Assembly: GCF_000170895.1 (NCBI RefSeq)
Contig: NZ_ABCS01000064.1
Location: 1-58,356 of the forward strand
Direction of reading: 5' to 3'
DNA length: 58,356 nucleotides
Origin: Plesiocystis pacifica SIR-1
Lineage (GTDB): Bacteria > Myxococcota_A > Polyangia > Nannocystales > Nannocystaceae
Shown here: positions 51,981 to 58,356 of the stretch, in pieces
Layout: the number at the start of each line of letters is the position of its first letter
Numbering within the stretch: position 1 is the first letter of the stretch
Notes under the pieces: model-generated
The model's database searches: none
What the model saw: the letters and a program-made list of their open reading frames with translations, nothing else
What the model was told of the DNA's origin: nothing
Position numbers and translations under genes: made by a program

Positions 51981-54900
51981 GCGAGCTGATGGCGGACCTG
52001 CTCGGCGCGGGCGAGGTCGAGGGACGCGGCGGCTTTAGCATCGACGCCGAGAAGGCGCGGGAGAAGCTGCGCCAGTACCAGCTGGCCAACCCCCGGGACT
52101 ACGTGCTCTTGCTCGTCGAGGCCGCGGTCCTGGCCGGGGCCGAGGCGCTGGCCTTCGAGATCGACAGCGACGACGTGCACCTGCGCTTTTCCGCCGAGCC
52201 CTTCGACCAGAGCTGGCTCGAGAACATCTACGGGGCGCTGTTCGTGGACCCGGCCGAGGTCGCCGCGGAGGCCCTCGAGTCCCTGCGCGCCGCCCAGCAG
52301 CTGGCCTTCGCGGTCAACTCGGCCATGGCCCTCAACCCGCGCTGGCTGCGGGTCCAGAGCGTGGGCGGCGACGGCGAGGGCACCCTGCTCGAGCTGCGCC
52401 CGGACGCCGAGGACCGCGTCGAGGCGCTCAGCGGGGCCGAGCCCGGGACCCACATCCACGTCCGCGATCGCTTCCGGCCCGGGCTGGTGATCGAGTTCTT
52501 CCGCCACATGCGGGGCAACATCGCCGAGGCCACGATCCTGCGCGAGGCCTGCCGGTGGTCGCGGACGCCGGTGAGCATCAACGGCGATCGCATCTCCGAT
52601 CCCCAGGCCTTCGTCCGCGGCCGAGACAGCGCCGGGGCGGTCCAGCGGGCGCCCGTCGTGCTCGACGGCGAGGTCGTCGGCGAGGTCTACCTGGGCCTGT
52701 GCGTCGAGGGCACCCGCGAGCTGGCCCCGCCCAAGGTCCACCTCCTGGCCAACGGCGTGTCCGTGGAGACCGAGGAGCTCGACGGCTGCGTCGAGGGCTT
52801 CGGCGCCCTGGTCGACGCCCGGCCCCTGCGCCGCGACGTGTCCCAGACCCGGCTGCTGCGCGACGACGCCTTCGAGGCGGTGCTCGGCGCCGTGGTCGAG
52901 GCCCACGATCAGCTCCTCGCCCGCCTGGTCAGCGCGTGGGTCGACGGGAGCGCGGGCGTCGATCCGCCCGAGTGGTTGGAGGCGGCCTGCTTCGATTGGT
53001 GGCGGCGCCGGGGCTACCGGCGCTCGCAGCTGCGCAAGCTCCTCGACAGCGACGAGCTGTTCGCGGCCATCGCCCGCGCGCCGATCTGGCCGGCCGTGGG
53101 CGCCAAGGCGCTGAGCACCGAGGCCCTGATCCGCTCGCGCTGGCCGGTGCGCTTTTCCAGCCAAGACTTCGAGTTCGCGCCCCTCGACGTGCCCTTCGTG
53201 GTCTACGCCGACGGCGAGACCGAGCGCCTGCTCGAGCACATGTTCGGCTCGCAGTGCGACGACTACACCGAGGTCCTCGCCCGGGAGCAGGCGCGCCAGC
53301 TCAAGCGCCTCGAGTTCATGTCCCGGACCCACTTCGCGGAGCTCCCGGACGTGCGCTACTGGGTCACCCACGCCATCGAGGGCAGCCTGCCCGCGCGCAA
53401 AGAGGAGGGGCAAGAAAAGGGGCGAGGAGTCGCCGGCCACGCGATCCGTGGCGAGGTCGGCTTTTTGCCCGGCAGCGGCGACAGCTGGGTCCGGCTGGTG
53501 ACCCAGGGCTGCCTGCTCGACGAGATCACCCTCGAGGAGGGGCTGCCGGGCATGCGCGCCGTGGTCTCGACCCGCCTGGTGCCCGCGCCGACCTACGATC
53601 GCGCCGAGCCGGATCTGGACCTGGGCCGGGCGCTCGTCGCCGTGCTCGCGGGTATCGAGGCGGCCGTGGCCAAGCTCGCCGCGAGCTTTCGCGGCCAGTC
53701 CGTCCCCGCCGAGATCCGCAAGCTGCTCCAGCTCTACATCGAGCGCGCGGCCGAGTCGGACTACGAGCGCGCCTTCCTCGACGCCTTCGGGCTCAGCCGC
53801 AGCCAGGCGCGGCGCTCCCTGTCGCGCAGCCGCGACCTCGCCACCCGGCCAGACTGGAAGCTCGGGGGCGCGCCCGAGGACTACCACCCGCTGGCCCACG
53901 TGCCCTTGTTCCGCAAGCTCGAGCGCGGGCGCGAGGGCTTCGTCAGCGTCGCGGAGCTGGTGGCCGAGCGCGAGGCGGGCCGGCGCGTGGCCTGGCTCCC
54001 GGATGGCGCGGTGATGACCGCGTCCATGGCGGCCTCCATCGAGCACCCCGTGGTGATCCTGACCAAGGCCGAGCGCGAGCAGCTGCGCCCGCTGGTCGGC
54101 GACAGGTCCCTCGAGTCCTTCCTGCCCCAGCTGACGGCTCTGCGTCGGCGGCAGGCGTTCCTGGACCGACCTTCGACCACGCCGACGCTCGGCAGCACGT
54201 TGATCGAGGTCCCCTTCGCCGTGGCGCGAGAGGGCGCGGGGGGCAGCGCGGGGCAGGGGGCGATCCCGGGCGCGCTCGGGCTGCGCCGCTTCGACCTCGA
54301 GTCCGCCGTGCGCGGCGACATGGCCGTGTCGGTGGTCATCGCCGGGCGCGAGCTGGCGAGCTTCGACCTGGTCATGCCCCTGCCGGGCCTGCGCATGTGG
54401 ATCCAGGGCGACCTGCACCACACCCAGACCGGGCTGCTGCGGGTGCGCGAGGACTGGTCCGGCCTCCACGACGCGGGGGGCCTGCGCGTGCCGGTGTTTG
54501 GGGCCCTCGTCGAGCTGGTCGAGAAGCTGTGCGGGCGCCTGAGCGCCTCGCCCCAGGACGCGGTGGAGTGCGAGTGGTGGCTGGCGCTCATGGTCCCCGC
54601 CCTGGTCCTGGGTCGGGGCGGCCTGCATCGCCTGTTCCTGGAGCTGCGCCGCGAGCGGGGCCTCGAGGCCGCGTGCGCCGAGCTCATGGCCTTGCTCGCC
54701 CTGCTCGAGCGCTACCCCGAGCGGGACCTCGAGCGCGTGGCCAAGCGCCTGCGCAAGCGCAGCGAGGGCGGGGAGACCCCGGGCGCCGCGGCGATCGAGG
54801 CGGCCCTCAAGCGCCCGACGGCGCGGGTCAGCCCCGAGGAGCGGGCCCTCGCGCTGCTGCGTCAGGGCCTGGTCCCGGCGACCGCGCGGATCCTCGAGCT

Positions 54901-57145
54901 GCCCGTGCTGCGCGGCTTCGTCAACGGCCGCTGCGAGCGTCAGCGGCGCTGGAGCCTGAGCCAGATCATCGACCACGTCGCCAGCGACGAGCCCCTGGCC
55001 TGGGTGTCCGACACCTTCATCATGCGCGACCCGCCGACGGTCGACTTTGCGATCGTGGCCCTGAGCGCCGTCGAGCTGCGCTTGCTCGAGCGCATCTTCG
55101 ACGTCCGCGCCCTCGACGAGGTCTCGGACTGGCTCGAGGGGCGGTCCAAGTTCGAGCGCCGGGCTCGGGTCCACGACCGCAGCGTGCCGCGGCGCAGGAC
55201 CCTCAACGTGCTGCCCATCGACGGCCGCCTCGGCAAGCTCGGGCCGTGGCCGGCGGTGCGCGGCGAGGTCGGGCTGGTCTGGGACGAGCGCCAGACCCGG
55301 ACCGAGGTCTGCGTCTACACCGAGGGCCGCGAGGTCTCGACCTTCACGCTCCAAGAGGACCTGGTCCCGCTCAGCGTGGCCATCGAGATCGACGACCTCG
55401 AGCTCAACGACGAGCACGACGCCCCGAGCCAGGACGACTACCGGCGCATCGTCGAGCTCGTGCGCGGGTGGCAGACCAAGCTGATCGACTCGCTGGCGCT
55501 GACCTACGACGAGCTGGCCAAGACCGAGCGGGCCAACGCGGCGGCCCTGGTCCGTCGGCTGCTGCGTCGCTGGCCCCCGGGCTCGGGCAGCTACCGCTCC
55601 AAGTCCAGCCGCGACCGTCGACGCTTCGAGGCCCTCGCCGCGTTGCCGGCCTTCCCCGGGGCGCGGCGGCCCTGGTCCGCCGACGAGCTGGCCGAGGCCG
55701 CGGCCGCGGGGCCCATCCAGACCCTCGAGTATCGCGTCAGCCAGGAGCTCCCCGACGGCCCGGTGGTCGTCCTCGAGCGGCCGGACATCGAGCCGTGCCT
55801 GCGCGCCCTGTTTGGGCGGACCGTGGATCTGAGCGCGGTCTTGGCTCGGCGCCGGGCGGCGGCGATGCGCAAGCAAAACGCGGCGGAGCTGGCCCTCGAG
55901 CCGCCCCGCGAGGCGCTGGCCGAGCTGGCCGTCGAAGAGGCGGGGCTGCGCGGTTGGCTGGCCATCGTCCCCGGGCGCAACGTCATCGCCGTGGGCGAGG
56001 ACGGCAAGCGGGTCCAGGTCGTCGAGCTGCCCGGCAACCTCCCGGCGTGCGGCTCGATCTGGTCGGCGTCGGCGAAGGCCATCCACATCGACGAGGACTG
56101 GAAGCGCGCGACCTGGACCAAGCTGCAGCGGCGCACCCTGGCCGCACGCGCCTTCGAGCTGTGGGTGGGGTTGGCCGAGGGCTACCGCGAGCTGCTCGAC
56201 TCGCCGCCCATCGACTCCCCCGGGCGCCGGCGCTTCGCCGCGACGCGTCGGACCCTGCGCGACCTGTTCCTGCGCCTGCACATGCGCGAGGGCAGGGCCT
56301 ACCAGCGCCGGGTCAAGAAGCGGAAGGGCCCGGCGAACACCGACCAGGAGCTCTACGCCCGCTGCCTCGACCTGCCCCTGCTCGAGCTCAGCAACGGCCG
56401 GTGGATCTCGGCCGAGACCGCGGCGCGGGAGCGGCCCATCGAGCTCGCCGAGCTCGAGCTGTGGCGCGGGCCCTCGGCCGAGGAGATGGCCGAGCAGCGG
56501 GCCCGGGAGGCGCGGGAGGCCGAGCGTCGACGCGAGGAGGCCAAGCGCCGTCGTGAGCAGCGCGAGCGCTACGAGGCCGAGCGCCGCCGGGAGCTCGAGC
56601 GCGCCCGCCAGCGCGAGGCCAAGCGCAAGCGGCAGGCCCGGGAGGCGGCGGCCAAGGAGGCCAAGCGCCAGCGCGAGCAGGCCAAAGAGCGGGCGCGGGA
56701 GCAGGCGGCGGCCAAGGAGGCCAAGCGCAAGGCCGAGCGCGCCCAAAAGAGCAAAGGCAAGGGCAAGCGAGGCCGTCGTCAGGCCGAGCCGCCGACCCCC
56801 GAGGCGCTCTTGCTCGAGGCCCTGCGCGCCGAGCTGCGCCTGGTCCGGGGCAAGCGCACGGGCTTGATCTCCGAGCGCCACCTCGAGTCCCTCGAGCTGC
56901 ACGCCGACGGGGGCCGGCGCGCGCCCTTGTTCGCCCGGACCGAGGACGGCCCGCGGCTGAACACCGAGCACGCCCTGTTTGGCGCGGTGCTGGCGAGCTA
57001 CGCCAGCGACCCCGGGGCGCTGACCCTGCTCGCGTCGTCGGCCTACACCTTCCTCAACATCGTCTATGCGGAGATCGAGGACGAGGACGAGGCCGAGTTC
57101 CTCCGCGCCCACGCGGCCTACGCCGAGACCAGCATGCGGGGCTAG
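51977..57145 (+). CDS. 1722-residue degenerate GHKL partner protein with coiled coil
   Basis: The N-terminus looks like a GHKL fold that has lost its nucleotide-binding residues: LANPRDYVLLLVEAAVLAGA occupies the N-box position but the Asn is missing, and RAAQQLAFAVNSAMALNP takes the place of the lid. The body is long and shows no recognised domain. Residues about 1494-1600 are a Lys/Arg/Glu/Ala coiled coil. The C-terminus (LNTEHALFGAVLASYAS; IEDEDEAEFLRAHAAY) resembles that of the partner ATPase. There is no signal peptide. Translation is coupled to the ATPase by ATGA. Its TAG stop coincides with the IS630 target. Inference: a structural or effector subunit driven by the ATPase; function unknown. 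Confidence 0.8.
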   Translation: MSELMADLLGAGEVEGRGGFSIDAEKAREKLRQYQLANPRDYVLLLVEAAVLAGAEALAFEIDSDDVHLRFSAEPFDQSWLENIYGALFVDPAEVAAEALESLRAAQQLAFAVNSAMALNPRWLRVQSVGGDGEGTLLELRPDAEDRVEALSGAEPGTHIHVRDRFRPGLVIEFFRHMRGNIAEATILREACRWSRTPVSINGDRISDPQAFVRGRDSAGAVQRAPVVLDGEVVGEVYLGLCVEGTRELAPPKVHLLANGVSVETEELDGCVEGFGALVDARPLRRDVSQTRLLRDDAFEAVLGAVVEAHDQLLARLVSAWVDGSAGVDPPEWLEAACFDWWRRRGYRRSQLRKLLDSDELFAAIARAPIWPAVGAKALSTEALIRSRWPVRFSSQDFEFAPLDVPFVVYADGETERLLEHMFGSQCDDYTEVLAREQARQLKRLEFMSRTHFAELPDVRYWVTHAIEGSLPARKEEGQEKGRGVAGHAIRGEVGFLPGSGDSWVRLVTQGCLLDEITLEEGLPGMRAVVSTRLVPAPTYDRAEPDLDLGRALVAVLAGIEAAVAKLAASFRGQSVPAEIRKLLQLYIERAAESDYERAFLDAFGLSRSQARRSLSRSRDLATRPDWKLGGAPEDYHPLAHVPLFRKLERGREGFVSVAELVAEREAGRRVAWLPDGAVMTASMAASIEHPVVILTKAEREQLRPLVGDRSLESFLPQLTALRRRQAFLDRPSTTPTLGSTLIEVPFAVAREGAGGSAGQGAIPGALGLRRFDLESAVRGDMAVSVVIAGRELASFDLVMPLPGLRMWIQGDLHHTQTGLLRVREDWSGLHDAGGLRVPVFGALVELVEKLCGRLSASPQDAVECEWWLALMVPALVLGRGGLHRLFLELRRERGLEAACAELMALLALLERYPERDLERVAKRLRKRSEGGETPGAAAIEAALKRPTARVSPEERALALLRQGLVPATARILELPVLRGFVNGRCERQRRWSLSQIIDHVASDEPLAWVSDTFIMRDPPTVDFAIVALSAVELRLLERIFDVRALDEVSDWLEGRSKFERRARVHDRSVPRRRTLNVLPIDGRLGKLGPWPAVRGEVGLVWDERQTRTEVCVYTEGREVSTFTLQEDLVPLSVAIEIDDLELNDEHDAPSQDDYRRIVELVRGWQTKLIDSLALTYDELAKTERANAAALVRRLLRRWPPGSGSYRSKSSRDRRRFEALAALPAFPGARRPWSADELAEAAAAGPIQTLEYRVSQELPDGPVVVLERPDIEPCLRALFGRTVDLSAVLARRRAAAMRKQNAAELALEPPREALAELAVEEAGLRGWLAIVPGRNVIAVGEDGKRVQVVELPGNLPACGSIWSASAKAIHIDEDWKRATWTKLQRRTLAARAFELWVGLAEGYRELLDSPPIDSPGRRRFAATRRTLRDLFLRLHMREGRAYQRRVKKRKGPANTDQELYARCLDLPLLELSNGRWISAETAARERPIELAELELWRGPSAEEMAEQRAREAREAERRREEAKRRREQRERYEAERRRELERARQREAKRKRQAREAAAKEAKRQREQAKERAREQAAAKEAKRKAERAQKSKGKGKRGRRQAEPPTPEALLLEALRAELRLVRGKRTGLISERHLESLELHADGGRRAPLFARTEDGPRLNTEHALFGAVLASYASDPGALTLLASSAYTFLNIVYAEIEDEDEAEFLRAHAAYAETSMRG

Positions 57146-57176
57146 TGCCCTGTCTCTGAAAAAGCTTCCAAAAGTC
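57145..57176 (+). repeat. Left terminal inverted repeat of the IS630 element
   Basis: GTGCCCTGTCTC followed after a short mismatched core by CTTCCAAAAGTC. It pairs with the right end at about 58309-58340. Confidence 0.85.
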
Positions 57177-57201
57177 GAGCGCCTGTGATCTAAGCCTGAA
57201 C

Positions 57202-58305
57202 ATGGCACGCACGGGACGCCCGAAGGCTGAGTTGAAGCTGACCGAAGAAGAGCGCGAGCAGCTCGAGCGTTTTGCACGCCGGGCTCGAACGAACCGTGAA
57301 CTGGCCCACCGAGCGAAGATCATTCTTGCCTGCGCCGAGGGGCACTCCAACGTCGACGTTGGCAGGAGGCTTCGGACTTCGGGCAAGACTGTCGGTAAGT
57401 GGCGTAGGCGCTTCATCGAAAAGCGCGCGGAGGGTCTGCTCAACGAGCCTCGCGTCGGAGCCCCTCGGACCTTCTCGGATGAGGACGTCGAAGAGGTCGT
57501 CGTCAAGACTCTCGAGACGAAGCCGAAGGGCCGGACCCATTGGAGTACACGGGAGATGGCGAAGCAAGCAGGTATGAGCCGGTCAACCGTTAGCCGAATC
57601 TGGCGTGCGTTCGGCCTTCAGCCTCATATCGTGCGGACATTCAAGTTTTCGAACGACCCACAGTTCGTCGAAAAAGTCCGCGACATCGTCGGACTCTACA
57701 TGAACCCGCCCGAGAATGCGATCGTCCTCGCGGTCGACGAGAAGCCGCAGATCCAAGCGCTAGAGCGTGCTCAGCCCGTGCTGCCGATGGACTTCGGCAT
57801 GCCCGAGCGGCAGACACACAACTACCTGCGCCACGGCACCCTCGACTTGTTCGCCGCGCTCAATGTCGCAACCGGCGAAGTCATCGCGCGGACCAAGAAG
57901 CGGCACCGAGCCAAGGACTTCGTTGACTTTCTCAGGACGCTCGACAAGCACGTCGAGGACGGACTCGAGGTCCATATCGTCCTCGACAACCTCTCGGCCC
58001 ACAAGGCTCCCGAAGTACGGCGATGGCTCGTCCGCCATCCTCGCTTCCAGCTTCACTTCACGCCGACCTACTCGTCATGGCTCAACCTCGTCGAGCGCTT
58101 CTTCGGGCTTCTGACCGAGCGCGCGCTCAAACGTGGAACCTTCACCAGTGTGCCTGCGCTTCGCAAAGCCATCTGCGAGTACATCGAGGTCCACAACGAG
58201 GAGTACGGCCCTTTCAAGTGGACTAAGACTGCTGACGAGATCCTCGACTCCGTCAAGCGCTTCGGTCAGCGGACCACTCGAGTCCATGGACGGCTAACCA
58301 AGTGA
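57202..58305 (+). CDS. IS630-family transposase
   Basis: 367 residues. A helix-turn-helix N-terminal half (NVDVGRRLRTSGKTVGKWRRRF; GMSRSTVSRIWRAFGLQP) is followed by the DDE catalytic domain: Asp in VLAVDEKPQIQALE near residue 182, VLDNLSAHKAPEV near 259, and Glu in SSWLNLVERFF near 296. Spacing fits IS630 and the frame is intact. Codon use is less GC-extreme than in the flanking genes, consistent with transfer. Established: such transposases insert at TA. Confidence 0.95.
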   Translation: MARTGRPKAELKLTEEEREQLERFARRARTNRELAHRAKIILACAEGHSNVDVGRRLRTSGKTVGKWRRRFIEKRAEGLLNEPRVGAPRTFSDEDVEEVVVKTLETKPKGRTHWSTREMAKQAGMSRSTVSRIWRAFGLQPHIVRTFKFSNDPQFVEKVRDIVGLYMNPPENAIVLAVDEKPQIQALERAQPVLPMDFGMPERQTHNYLRHGTLDLFAALNVATGEVIARTKKRHRAKDFVDFLRTLDKHVEDGLEVHIVLDNLSAHKAPEVRRWLVRHPRFQLHFTPTYSSWLNLVERFFGLLTERALKRGTFTSVPALRKAICEYIEVHNEEYGPFKWTKTADEILDSVKRFGQRTTRVHGRLTK

Positions 58306-58308
58306 CCG

Positions 58309-58340
58309 GACTTTTGGAAGTTATCACTGAGACAGGGCAC
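58309..58340 (-). repeat. Right terminal inverted repeat of the IS630 element
   Basis: Read inward on the minus strand it starts GTGCCCTGTCTC and later has CTTCCAAAAGTC, matching the left end with a few differences in between. The last 16 bp of the window lie outside the element. Confidence 0.85.
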
Positions 58341-58356
58341 TAGTACTGGGTGTCCG

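Larger units (their letters stand above)
57145..58340 (+). mobile_element. IS630-family insertion sequence
   Basis: About 1196 bp. Terminal inverted repeats begin GTGCCCTGTCTC on the left and, read inward, GTGCCCTGTCTC on the right, and share CTTCCAAAAGTC further in. The element is flanked by TA dinucleotides (57143-57144 and 58341-58342) inside CTAG, the expected TA duplication of this family. One transposase gene fills it. The left TA plus the first base of the repeat forms the TAG stop of the large GHKL partner gene. Ends appear intact, so it may be recently active. Confidence 0.93.

Overview
The window is high-GC DNA (roughly 70% by eye), densely packed and mostly chromosomal in character. 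Four large Ser/Thr protein kinases (three with TPR tails, one with PAS domains), many lipoproteins with Ser/Thr/Glu/Asp-rich linkers behind a lipobox, ECF sigma factors and STAS-like small proteins point to a myxobacterium, most likely of the Nannocystineae (Plesiocystis, Enhygromyxa or Nannocystis type). This placement is inference from gene style; no rRNA or tRNA gene was seen.

Layout. 1-9.1 kb: a di-heme/beta-propeller lipoprotein, a PNGase F-like lipoprotein, a TPR kinase, an arrestin-like protein and a thioredoxin-fold lipoprotein. 9.2-14.1 kb: a Tat-exported PhoD-type phosphatase convergent with a second TPR kinase. 14.1-19.0 kb: a minus-strand run of an Rpn-type nuclease, a DUF4291 protein coupled to RecN, then an array of alternating RNA-like hairpins, then an SRAP (HMCES/YedK) protein. 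19.1-27.7 kb: a membrane-tethered ECF sigma factor, lipoproteins, a VIT/VWA protein, an AraC regulator divergent from a GFA-family enzyme. 27.7-34.9 kb: a Cys-rich secreted protein, a Suv3-like RNA helicase, a kinase with two PAS domains, a frameshifted deoxyribosyltransferase-like gene and a LOG-family protein. 35-40.1 kb: two coupled STAS-type genes, an MTHFR-like enzyme, a sulfatase and a small unknown. 40.3-46.6 kb: an H-lectin-like lipoprotein, a third TPR kinase, a Cys-rich lipoprotein and an ECF sigma factor. 46.6-49.5 kb: a decayed gene start, a MATE-DUF5519 fusion and a STAS-like gene followed by a second hairpin array. 49.8-58.3 kb: a STAS-like gene, a translationally coupled pair made of a GHKL ATPase and a 1722-residue degenerate GHKL partner, and an intact IS630-family element inserted at the partner's stop codon.

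Most unusual points. (1) Two hairpin arrays at 17885-18339 (minus sense) and 49481-49740 (plus sense) each begin on the base after a gene's stop codon. They alternate one invariant 42-nt hairpin with hairpins whose sequence changes while pairing is kept. Several differences are G-U pairs only on the strand of the upstream gene, which argues for a folded RNA in the 3' UTR. (2) A -10-like hexamer (TANNNT family) lies 6-10 nt before the start codon of about 16 genes, which suggests widespread leaderless transcripts and was used to choose starts. (3) The GHKL pair looks like an uncharacterised ATP-dependent machine, and its two proteins appear to share a C-terminal motif.
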